Shown here: in pieces, positions 1 through 10,549 of the stretch
Numbering within the stretch: the stretch's first letter is position 1
Layout: every line of letters begins with the position of its first letter
Origin: Herpomyces periplanetae
Lineage: Eukaryota > Ascomycota > Laboulbeniomycetes > Herpomycetales > Herpomycetaceae
Assembly (NCBI GenBank): GCA_009733715.1
Contig: WMKJ01000021.1
Span: 87,735 to 151,734 of the forward strand
Direction of reading: 5' to 3'
DNA length: 64,000 bases
The notes under the pieces: generated by a model
The model's database searches: none
What the model was told of the DNA's origin: nothing
Seen by the model: only the letters and a program-made list of their open reading frames with translations
Program-made: the position numbers and the translations under genes

Positions 1-60
1 CGCACGCACGAACGCACACACACACACGCACACGCACACTCACTCTCAGGAACGAACAAG
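1..60. repeat. CA/CGCA-rich simple repeat at the window edge
   Basis: The first 50 or so bases are an imperfect run of CA, CGCA and CT dinucleotide units. It is low-complexity sequence, and nothing shows that it is functional. It is not a recognisable telomere repeat. Confidence 0.7.
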
Positions 61-638
61 CGCAAATATACTTAAACACTTTATATAAAGAAGAAAAATG
101 TTTAATAACATCCAGCAAAACCTTGTAAATCTTACCCAAATTATCCTTCAATGAACAAGCCACGCCAAGTTAAATTTCACAGTCATCTGATCACAAGACA
201 TTTCACAATAGTACCTTCCCACTTGGTTGTAGTATGTGAAGCTTATCATTGCCTTATTTGAAACCCTTCCTGATCCGATACCGGCAGGTGCCCCAACGGT
301 TTTTCATCTAGTTTATTTGGAAATTCGGAATTTTACCCGCGCCTTGAGATTGCCGATCCGAATTGGACGGTTTCGGCAGTTTGAAACATGCCGATCATGT
401 GATTATTAGTGAACTTGTTGTAGTGGTGTGACGGGATGTTTTTGAATGAAAAATATTTTAAATTTAACTTAATTTTACTCTACAATTTATTTTTTTACAT
501 TTCACATCGATTGAATGTACTTAGAACTTATCTCAATAAACTTTAGTGAATTCTAATTTTGAGATAAACTTATCCCTGTAATAGAATATTCCGTTCACAA
601 AACATTTTGTGCAGTCGGGAAATTTCCGTCGTGCAAGT

Positions 639-644
639 CACGTG
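639..644. promoter_or_regulatory. CACGTG box upstream of DCD1
   Basis: GTCACGTG lies about 210 bp upstream of the DCD1 start codon. RTCACGTG is the known site of Cbf1/Pho4-type bHLH factors in fungi. The same hexamer recurs in most intergenic regions of the left half of the window, which supports a real promoter element. Binding is inferred. Confidence 0.45.
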
Positions 645-850
645 CTTAGGTTTGATTTCTGTCCACGTTGGTTAAAGTGAAGGAAGATATTGGGGTTAGG
701 ATTAGTTTGGTATACTTTGACAATTGAAGGAAGAAACAATAAAATTTAACGGGATTCTAGATTTAAGATGTTAATTGCGGTATATGGGCGTAAGTTTATG
801 GGGAATTGATGAACTAAAATGTTATGGATGTGGAAATTTCTAGTTAATAT

Positions 851-2185
851 ATGCTGACAATTTTGGATACAGCGACATGCTCTGGTAAAACATCTATAGT
901 TAACTACTTTCGACAAAGATATGGGTTTACTTTATTACGTATTCAAGTCAATGGTGATTCAACATCAGAAATTTATCCTGTTAACACAAATGACGAGTGT
1001 TCATCTACGATAACGTTTTCTTCTGCTCAAAGTTTAATGGGATTTGTATTACCACGTTGGCAAGAAAATTGGATCACAAGAGACATTGATAACGCTTCTA
1101 CTGCCAAAATCTTCAGACTACGACCTTTTACACTCTTCCTTCGCGTTCATGCTCCATTGTATACACGATGGCAACGCAAGGTTCGACGGTCATATGATGC
1201 TACACGTGATCAATCAGAACCCAGCAGTCAATGGTAAGGCTATACGGATTAATGTAATGGGGATAATTTGGGAAATTTAACAACGGTTTAGTTCGAATTT
1301 TATAACGGATTTACAAAGATTTGAAGAGTTTTGTCTTAATGATGAGCGGGAATCACAGAATTTATTGGAAATTGATTATGATTATTCTTACCAAGGGCCG
1401 CATCAAGATACTTTAGAAGCTAGTATATTCGTTGGTCATGCACATACATCCCTTATACTACACATTAATAATTACGTTTATAATAGAAATCAGAACGGAT
1501 CAGTTACAAACGAATGCAATGAAACATTGAATCAATTATATGCAAAATTATCAAGTGTTGACCTAGTTAAACGAGGGGAACTTCTAATACGACCATCATG
1601 GCATGCTTATTTTATGCATTTAGCCCGACTTGCAGCTCGGCGAAGCAATTGTATGAAACGGAGAGTTGGTGCTGTTCTTGTTCACGAGTATCGTGTACTT
1701 AGTACTGGATATAATGGAACACCCCGAGGAATGATTAATTGTAACGCTGGTGGATGTGGACGTTGTAACAAGGGTGAACATCAGAACCCATCTTCCCCAG
1801 GAAATCGTGAATCATTGCCTACATGCGGTTCCGATCTTGAATCTTGCTTGTGTGTTCACGCTGAAGAAAATGTTTTACTTGAAGCTGGAAGATTAAGAAT
1901 TCCTCCTGGAGCAACATTATATTGCGATACGTGTCCTTGTTTAACGTGTAGCGTTAAAATTGTTCAAATGCGCATTGGTTTAGTAGTATACGGGGATCCA
2001 TATAGATTGGATGAAGCAGTAAGTATAATTCTACTGTAATTTTTGGAGTTTTCCAAAATATTTCCTCAACTATATAAATTTTCAAGCTAACCTTTTTATT
2101 CATATAATAGACCAAAAAAATTCTTCATTCCGCCAGCGTCAAGTTGCTTCACTTTCAACCCGATGACGTCACAAGCCATGTCTAA
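851..2185 (+). CDS. DCD1: Deoxycytidylate (dCMP) deaminase, three exons
   Basis: Converts dCMP to dUMP, feeding thymidylate synthesis. I read exons 851-1233, 1292-2018 and 2111-2185 (phase 2 and phase 0 introns of 58 and 92 nt), giving 394 aa in one frame. The C-terminal half is the zinc deaminase domain: conserved block RRSNCMKRRVGAV, then NCNAGGCGRC, HAEEN near residue 316 and PCLTC, which together supply the zinc ligands and catalytic Glu. The N-terminal half has the nucleotide-kinase-like start typical of yeast Dcd1 (TCSGKTS near residue 10, a degenerate P-loop). The last exon begins at the AG before 2111 and encodes a short tail ending at a TAA. It faces the CFEM gene tail to tail across 1.5 kb. 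The protein is longer than yeast Dcd1 (about 310 aa), mainly in the linker between the halves. Family assignment is firm; the short last exon is inferred from splice sites. Confidence 0.9.
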
Positions 2186-2318
2186 ATTTAGCAAATGTCA
2201 CGTGCTTAATACTAATGTGACCAATCATGCTTATGTCATAGGGATTTGGCCAAATCATTACGTCATATGAATTGGTTTAGTAAAGAATGACGTAATTGGT
2301 GTATAAGTTTGGCACGTG
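2164..2318. promoter_or_regulatory. Cluster of CRE-like and CACGTG sites behind DCD1
   Basis: Within 155 bp there are TGACGTCA (2164-2171, overlapping the end of the DCD1 reading frame), CACGTG (2199-2204), TTACGTCA (2258-2265), TGACGTAA (2288-2295) and CACGTG (2313-2318). These match ATF/CREB-type bZIP and bHLH sites. No start codon of a supported gene lies close by, so what the cluster would control is unclear. Confidence 0.4.
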
Positions 2319-3678
2319 AGTTTCGGTTCGAGCAGATTTTTGACATTAAAATGATTAATTGCGATGTATCGAAAGATCTTCTATATATCATACTTGGATA
2401 TGTAGGTGGTGCTACTTAACATGAATCATGGTTTACATATACATTTTGTTACATACTTCAAAATCAGAGGATTTGATTCTATACACACTATCGCAACACC
2501 AGAGTTTACGTATACGTGCAATGTATGGGATTAAAGATTTACGTGAGCACAGGAGCACGCATACACGTTAAATGGCACAACCGAGGTTACAATATGATTA
2601 ACTAGACCCGCTCGTGTCTATAATATTGTTGTCAAAGCAGTGTTGTACAATACAGCGCTCAACTAAATTGCTCAAGTTTTTTTACATGTTACACACTTGA
2701 ATGCATCGGACCCAGCAACGTGCCACACATTATGACAGACAGTACAGGATATATATATATAGATTATACCTATTAAATCTCTCATAGCATGCTGACGTTG
2801 CTCTGTTATGGAAAGCTTACGCAGGTCGTCTAGACTCACCGGCTGCTACAGCATGACCGGAATTAACGAAATACAAGGCCTTGGTAACGATATTAATAGT
2901 GTATTATTATGGAACAATGTGGCCAAGGCATGACCCACCATGCCTACATATGCATAGTTTGGTATTAGTACGGCTACGTACTTTAGCACGGCTACGTGTA
3001 TTGTGAATGGCAAATTGAAAAGGAGGTTCATGGATAATAGTAGCCTTGGTTTAACTAATTAAGACGGTGTGAAATGATTAGACGGGATAACCGTATCAGC
3101 GAAAGTAATAGAATTATGCCCCTGAAAGATATGATTAAGACTACTAGCATACAACAGCAGTATTCTAAAGGGGCTCAAAAGTGGCAAAAGTTGGACATGC
3201 GTTAACGAAAATGTTAAACTGTGACTAAATTAACGAGCAATATACACGCATTAATTAAAACTGGTTAAACATTATTAAACTCCGTATTCACTAAGACTTT
3301 GAAACGGAATTAAAGAGCAATAAAACGAGAGATTGGTACAAAGGATGAGTGGGGGGGTATTCAATTGAAAATATGAAAGTGAAAGGTGTAAGTTTATGTA
3401 TATGTGCGCGTGCAGATTAGTATGAACCGGAGCACCGCGTGCAAAGTGGCAGATTGTTATATGTGAGAGTTAGAAACCGGCTGAATGGTTCAACTAGAGT
3501 TGCGCACACCCTGGGAATAAAAATAGCACCAAGTAAAAAGCAGCAGAGGAATGTGGAGAAAATTAAAGATATCTACACGATTATAATGAGCAGTATGATG
3601 GCAATGATTGTAAAATGAAGATTACGACGGACTTGGAGGAAATGGGGGTGTAGAAAATAACCTCTTCTCTCAAGCAAC
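2186..3678. other. Intergenic, no gene seen
   Basis: Space between two converging genes. Apart from the CRE/CACGTG cluster and a short TA run near 2750, I see no conserved reading frame, tRNA or repeat. The minus-strand frame at 2846-3031 is hydrophobic but has no neighbouring exon or recognisable family. Confidence 0.6.
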
Positions 3679-4505
3679 TTAGAATAGGCTAAAAAGTCCG
3701 AGTAATGCTACAGAGCCAATGGCCAAGTTGCCCGAAATACTTAAGCCGCTTGCAGAGTTTGATTTACGTACACCAGTTCCGGTGGCCGTAGGAGAGTTCA
3801 ATGTTCCGGTAGGACGACCTGAAGTTTGAGCGCGGTTACCATTGGCACCGCCATTCATTCCATTCATATTACCACCACTATTTGTTCCATTCATACCATT
3901 TGCATTTTTCTGGTTATTAGAACCGGGGGCAGCCATACCGCCATTTGAACCATTAGAGCTCTGTCTGGAACTGGACTTCAAGAGCTCCTCGATTGTGTTC
4001 TTGTTGTTGGGGCAAGTGGCAGGTAGTCTAAGTTGGTGGCCTTGACATACCGAAGTGGCCATGGTCATGATTCCTGTTTAGTCAAAATAAACCAAGTTTG
4101 TTAGCAAACAAGCATATGGGGAATAGACTGTATACAAAAGGAGAAGGGAAGCGTAGTTGATAAGGGTGATAACAATAACGTACGAAGAAGTTCTTCAGCG
4201 GGACACTTTTCGACAACGCAGCAAGCCAAGCTATCAATGACATTCTGATTTGAGCAGATGCAGTTAACGTCCATAAGATTACAATTGCCGAAGTTTAGAC
4301 CGGTACATTCACGCTAGACGAAAAGGATGGTAAAAGTTAGCACGGAAGAATAGTGGGATGTGAAAGAGGAAACAAGACGAGATGGGATAGAAAGAGGGCA
4401 AATTAATCAACTTACAGTACACTCGGGAATTCCGGTTAAATCGATATTATTGGCAGCGAAGACAGAAACTGCGGAAATGGCAGAGAGTAATATAAATGAT
4501 CGCAT
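3679..4505 (-). CDS. CFEM-domain GPI-anchored surface protein
   Basis: Three exons on the minus strand, 4505-4416, 4313-4184 and 4073-3679 (introns 102 and 110 nt), give 204 aa. Residues 1-17 form a signal peptide (MRSFILLSAISAVSVFA). The CFEM cysteine pattern follows at about 29-80: C-x3-C, C, DVNCIC, ACC and KC, with the Asp that typically precedes the fourth cysteine; two further cysteines lie just behind. From about residue 100 the chain is rich in Ser, Thr, Gly, Asn and Met with repeated NGMNG-like units. The last 20 or so residues are a hydrophobic tail after SASG, typical of a GPI-attachment signal. CFEM proteins sit on the fungal membrane or wall and serve in haem/iron capture, wall structure or host interaction; which applies here cannot be told. 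Start chosen because it opens the signal peptide. Confidence 0.85.
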
Positions 4506-7500
4506 GATGAATGGGAAAATGTGAAAGTTTTGGGAAATGGTAAGATATTATGGAAGGGAAAGATAGAAATTAGAGGTGTAAAAATGAAGGGATATCTTGG
4601 AGATAAGTATGTAGTGAGAGATGAATGAATGGTAATATATAAAGAGCAAAAAGGTGAAGGATAAGTAAGTGAAAGATTATAAAAAGTAGAGGAAGTTTAA
4701 AGATAAAGAGAGGGAGAAATAAACGGGGGAACACGGGCAATTTATTCTTGCGAAATTAGACAAAAGGTGGAGGCAACAGAAGAAGAGGGAGGAGGGGCGA
4801 GGGATGGTAGTAAGGGGATATGAAAAGGAAAGTGTTAGTCAAGTGTTTCGCAGTAGGAGTAACTGGCTAGCATATAATGGGATGAAGATGCGGCGACGGC
4901 GTTTACAACAGAATCACTGAAGATGCCGACAAATTTAAAAAATAAACGTGAAAAATTCCATCACGTAAATTTTCCCCTCCCCTAACCCAAAATATTTCCT
5001 AAAACCTTTTCTGTAAATCGACACTTTTTCCGCCGGAAATCCACCACTGTCTGCCGAAAGAGGCAACCGCTCAGCCCTGTGGAAAGGAACAGGGAAAGTG
5101 GTCTGCACTCGTCCCTCTTTCTACTCCTGGAAGTGTCTCCTCCCGTGGAAAGTGCCTTTCCCCTTCCTTCCCTTTTCTCTTGGTCGTTAAAAATTTGAAG
5201 ATTTTTTTGCAATTTTCTCTTGTATTCCTCTATACTTAATCTGCTGTAATGTTTTACCGTTTATAATTTCTTTACTGGTTTTGTATTTTGTGTGCTCTGC
5301 TTTTGCATACTATACTCCGGGCGCTCTGTTTAGTGTTCACGTTTAGCTGCTGCACGATATCTCTTTCAACTTGGTCATTGTGATGGGTAAAAACTAACAA
5401 AATTAACTCAACTTAGCAGCACAGTTCAACCTGACTTCCCTTGTTTCATACATACACACACGCATTTAATTGTCACATGCTCATCATATGAATTCTATAT
5501 GCCGCCTCCCTAAGTCTCTTTACCTCCTGACTTGATAGACTGCATTATTTGCTCGATGCGCATTCTTTCCTCCATTTCCCAACGCAGTGCCAGATTTAGC
5601 ATCCGTGAAATTAATTAATCGTCATACTCTTCCAATCACGTCTTACTTACGGTCAACTGGTCGGTTGCCAGGTCAGTGTTACAACTATACTAGTCGTGTA
5701 AACCGATAATGATGTTTAGTGTATTATTTATAATGGAGTAATGTTTCGCTGGTAGGGCTACTCGTCTCCGCAAATCAAGGCGCCTCCTCCGTCGTGATGG
5801 TTCACGGGTGTAATTAATGTTGCGTATTCTTTCCCTTGGCCAATATAATTCCAGTCTAGTTTACCCTACGATACCCTAGCCATACACAGACTAGCTTATT
5901 TTATTTCATACCATACTATACGAATTAGCGACACCAGGTGTTACCATTGCGGCATCAGCACGTTTCTCGATAAACCTAGACGCATCAACTTACTCATTCG
6001 CAGGTGCATCCACACGTTCATCTCACACACCAGATCATGAACATAATCTATGTGTACTTGAGCTCATCACATCTCGTGTGAAATTAATAGTCACTCCTGC
6101 ATTTGTTACCCGATCCCACCATCATAGCATCCTGTGCGATTAATTTTCTATAGCGTATGTACATGCATATCCTTAGCGCAACTTTTTCAATTCACGCTGT
6201 CGCATAATTTTAACTCAGGCAAGCGGTGCAGCGCCGCACGGCACTACACTAGACAATAGCGACAAGGGCATGGGCTTAATTAACGGCCACGCCAATTCAC
6301 CTAATCATTTGCCACCTTGCTACCCGTTTGCCAATTTAATAGTATATATAATATAAGGATGCAAAGCATGGAATACGCCGCGAGATGTTGTATATACTAA
6401 TTATTAATATATAGTGCTGCAAATGCTCCTCTAGGAAGAGATACATATCGTATCATTCATCATAATCCACCCGCTAATTTATTTCGTTGCAACATCTCTA
6501 AGGTATGCACATCACTGTTTAAACAAAGGAATCCTCTTCCCTCGTCGACAAATTTAATATCTAAGCACCTTACCCGTTACATTTTGTTCCAACTGCGCAA
6601 ACCTTTGTTTTTTCACGTGACTATACTTCGTATAGCTGAGTCAGCCAGTTAGCTCATACAAGTGTCAATGGGGTGGAGAGGAAAGGAAATGTGTATAAAC
6701 GTATTGGTAACGAATGAGATGAGGGTAGAATGATATATTGAAAGGATTATGAGAAATAAAGAGGAAAAAAGTTAAAGTTATATGACTATGAAAAAAAATC
6801 AATAAATTTTTTTAAATATAATTAGTTTAATGGAGTCGTTAACGAGACACGATGCTGTGGATGAGTAAAAGTTAAGGGTTATACATGAAGAATTCCATTC
6901 AATACTTTTATCAAAAGAAACAATGATATGTATAAACATAATACGATGAGAGAAACTAACGAGTCATTAGATGATTATCCACGCCAACTCAGTAAAACTA
7001 TTTTACATTATCCAACGGGTAAAATTTCCCATTAACGACTTTGCCGTTCGCCTCCCCCCAAAATCGTACTAAGCCACATTTAGCCTTGGCACGGCAAAAC
7101 ATCGGCGAAGATTAAGTGCGTCACGTGATCCGTAGACATGGACGGCCAGTGGCGTTTGTGTGTTCCGGCGAAATGATTGATCCGGGGGCCGGATTACGGC
7201 AAGTCACGTGGTATATGAGTTCCGAGTAGGCCGAATGGGGAAGGTGGGGTGGCGTATGGGGGTTAGCCGGATGAGCCGGATGGGAAAAATTGGGGAAAGA
7301 GGGGGAAGTGAAGGTGACAATCCGATTAATTCGGGTAGCCGGATGGAGAATGCCGAATGGGAAATTTCGGGTTAATGGGACCGAATTTGTAAATTTGCGT
7401 TAAACTTTACTTAGTTTACCCTTTTGGCTTCATTCAATTTTCCTCTTATTATCCAAATTTGTACTACTAAATCCTCAACCTTCTTAATACCATCCCTCAA

Positions 7501-7609
7501 ACATTAATCGCCTACTCTCTATGGGCTACTATTCTGCCTCCTTCCGTCCCTTCATGAAATCCGTTTGTTCATACGCCATGTACAACAATTCATTAAAGTG
7601 AAATGTATA
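4506..7609. other. Long intergenic region, no gene seen
   Basis: About 3.1 kb between the CFEM gene start and the eIF3b tail. The first 350 bases are purine-rich on the + strand, so the CFEM promoter is pyrimidine-rich on its coding strand, as in many fungal promoters. It also holds GTAGGGCTA (5752-5760), CACGTG at 6614-6619 followed by TGAGTCA at 6637-6643, and further CACGTG at 7122-7127 and 7205-7210. The minus-strand frame at 4982-5212 has no family resemblance. Confidence 0.55.
7229..7361. repeat. Cluster of GCCGRATGRG short direct repeats
   Basis: Five copies of a GCCGGATGGG / GCCGAATGGG word lie within 133 bp, beginning near 7229, 7265, 7274, 7337 and 7351. The patch is G-rich compared with its surroundings and follows two CACGTG boxes. 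The copies are irregularly spaced, so it is not a true tandem array. It may be a repeated protein-binding site or decayed repeat. Confidence 0.5.
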
Positions 7610-10057
7610 TCAAGGTATTACTTCCTCGCTTTCTTCGACAATCTCTTCAACAATCTCTTCAATACTCTCCAACCTCTCTGGCCCTTCACCAGGCTCACGT
7701 ACACTAGGCTTCTCAATCACTTTACGTGATAAATTCGCTAACATAGCTTCATTCATCACTTCCTCCAACTCTTCAACAGGCGGTAAACCCATCTCCTGCA
7801 TATCATGAACCATCTGTGCAACCGCTTTTTCTCTCCATTGTGTCCATGATTCCAATTGATTCTTCCGATGTTCAATAATTGCTCGGGTTGCCTTGTTCCG
7901 TCGTGATTGATCCTGTGGATCAAATATTTTACTATATTCGCGCAATGTCCTTCGAATTTTCTTTTGCTCCTCAACTGATAATAAACTCGGAGGCCGTGGT
8001 CGCCATAAAAATTGTTTAAGACCAGGAATGAACTCTTCCCGTAATAAACTTCCCTTAAAATCATGAAGATGGTACCCACTTTCAACCTAAATTTCGTGCC
8101 ACGTTAGTAATTACACATTATCAGTTGCAATTACACTTAAAATCCTCACCTCATGCTTCCATACACTTGATAACGTCACAACATATCTTCCCGTTGGATC
8201 CCATTCGGCATCCGTAACTCCATAATGTTCCGCTGTGTTCATCAATTGAAGATTGGCCATTAAATCTTTATCTTTTTCATCCTTTTCTCCCTCAAAATCC
8301 ATATCCCAAAAGTCCATGGAGAAACTTTGTTGAGGATGTACTGAAGCAATTAAGACAAAACGACCGCGCGGTGACCAATAAATCGCATTGCATGACTTCT
8401 TCTCTACCGTGCGAATATGTCGAAAATTTCCCTTACCAGATCCAGTAACTTTTGATCGTTCCCGACAGAAGAACGATACTGAAGTTTTAAGACTGCCGAC
8501 TGCTCCACTTCCTCCTCCCCCACCCCCACTTGCATGACCCGGTAATTCATTAGCCGTAATTATCACAAAACGATCACCTTTAGGTTCCCAGGCAAAGTTA
8601 ATAACTGTATCCTTAATAGTGTCAACAACTTCTACAGGTACACCTTTTTCTTGGACACGAAAAATTTCAAGATTTGTAACCAGTGATTTTCGTGATTTAG
8701 AGTGACGATCTACCTTAACGCAAACGTACGTAGCAAGACTTTGCCAATGAAGGCGAACATCACTTACGTTAAATAAGTTCAACGTACGTATAATTTGTTT
8801 AGATGGAATGCTCATCAACGCAACTTTGGCCGGATTACTGCCCATTTCTGGTGTCCAAAAACATAATAATTGTTCGTATTCTTTGATACCTTCCCGCTGA
8901 ATTGTTGCGGGAGCCCATTCGAAATCTTGAACTCCATCAATTTTAATGGCTGATTTACCTAGTAACGTCATACGAGGTAATTCGTAAACTGATATACATT
9001 GACCGTAGGTCATACGTGCAACGTATTGACTATCTGATGACCATTTCATTGCTGGCCATGGCATTAATTTACCTGATCGCTCATCACCCGTAAAGTTTTC
9101 TGGATTAGCAAATGAACGAATAACTTTACCAGTTACAGTTGACCAGACAATACAATGTTTTCCATCTTCATCGTAACTTAGCCCTCCACTAGGGCCATGA
9201 CCGTCAATAGTGATTGGCCAGCGTGACCAAGTGGTCAAGTATTTTTCATCGGGTGAAAAGTCCACCATATCGACGTAAGGGTGAGCAAATCGTTTATGAC
9301 GATCCCAAGCTTCTCCACACCATAATTGAGCCCCACGCTGGTGAACTGATGTAAAATATGTTCCAAATGGTGACCATTTGATGAATGGTTCAGTCCATTT
9401 GAAGCGTTCGAGGATTAATTCTGCCGCTTCTTCACGCTCATTCCAGTAAACACTGACCGTTTCAGCACGAAAAATTGCAAATTGATCGCGAGCTTCAGTG
9501 TCACTGAGCCACCATTTTAAATGACCCCGCTCTTTGTACGGTTCGATAACTGGAGGACGAAATTCTCCATCGAAGCCTACACCAGCTCCGTAATGCTCGA
9601 TATCGGTTAATTTGTTAACAAGTATACGATGTTTTCGGTCGAGAGGTGTATTATGCAATTGACGAATACATGTCATAGCTCCCTTGGCTGTTGAGCACTC
9701 AACAAAAGCAAATCCTAGGCTCTTTTCACCCGTTTCATCCATGGGCATATGAATAGCAGTGGTAAGATGATGATGATTATGATGATGATCTGATTTTGCG
9801 TTTGCAGGGGTTACAGGTCCGTTACCGGTGTTCGCAAGATCTACTCCGACACCTTTAATTTTACGTTGGATAAATTTTTTTAATTTTTCAACGTTAGCAT
9901 CTTCAACAATCGGTAAGCCATCAATGACAATAAATGTATCGAGGCCTTCTTTCAATCTAACTTGAAATTGCTCGTGTAAATCACTAAAATCCAACTCCGA
10001 ACCATCTGAATCCGATGTATCACCACCAGAAAGATTTGCAAAACCTGAGGTTGCCAT
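7610..10057 (-). CDS. PRT1: Translation initiation factor eIF3 subunit b
   Basis: Scaffold of the eIF3 complex on the 40S ribosomal subunit. Two exons, 10057-8150 and 8086-7610, joined across a 63-nt phase-0 intron (GTGAGG to TTTAG), give 794 aa, close to the yeast protein (763). An acidic N-terminus leads into the RRM at about 40-140 (DTFIVIDGLPIV, then KSLGFAFVECSTAKGA). A nine-bladed beta-propeller region follows (about 170-650), with repeated W-rich strands such as FIKWSPFGTYFTSVH and EWDPTGRYVVT. The second exon carries the typical tail (GYHLHDFKGSLL, FLWRPRPPSLL, then a charged helix). A His-rich stretch HHHNHHHL lies inside the RRM loop. The gene ends in an acidic Glu-rich tail. Assignment is firm. 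Confidence 0.95.
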
Positions 10058-10265
10058 GAGGGCTAATAACGAATAAGTAAAATTCCAATTACCCTAACTT
10101 TAACTAATTTGCTTGACTTGTTAATTATACACAACAGCCAGCGCAAAAAGACACAGGCATGAAAAGACTTGTGTTGAAAAAAAACCGCGTCTTTATCTAC
10201 TAAACTACTTGATTCTGTATTTACGGACGTGGGCTCGCTTAGAACATACTTACATAATTGGAATT

Positions 10266-10336
10266 CACGTGCAGGTACAATATCACGTGATCTGTGATTA
10301 TCAGTCGAGACGAGACGAAAACGGTCGTAGGGCTGA
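10266..10336. promoter_or_regulatory. Promoter elements of eIF3b: two CACGTG boxes and a TAGGGCTGA motif
   Basis: CACGTG occurs at 10266-10271 and 10284-10289, and GTAGGGCTGA at 10327-10336, 210-280 bp upstream of the eIF3b start. TCAGCCCTA on the coding strand resembles the ARCCCTA telobox used by Tbf1-type factors in yeasts. The pairing of CACGTG with this motif recurs at 23.5 kb and 32.0 kb. Confidence 0.45.
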
Positions 10337-10549
10337 GCCCCGGATCTGTACCTGAGTCGTACCGAAAGCACTTTCCGTATTTAAGTTGGAGATTTTGTTA
10401 ATTTTTTGATCAGAAATACGTAAATGATGTTGGAAAATTCGTAGAATTGATAAGTTAACATAACGTTTATTTGATATAGTAAATTTATGTGGAAAGCTTA
10501 TACACATGAGGGCATGGTTGTAATGAAGCATTTATGCAAAATGTTTAGG

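Noticed and set aside
1044-1280. Second open frame overlapping the first DCD1 exon
   Set aside because: Out of frame with the deaminase reading frame and without family resemblance; a shadow.
4982-5212. Minus-strand 76-codon frame in the long intergenic region
   Set aside because: Basic, low-complexity product with no flanking exons or recognisable motif.
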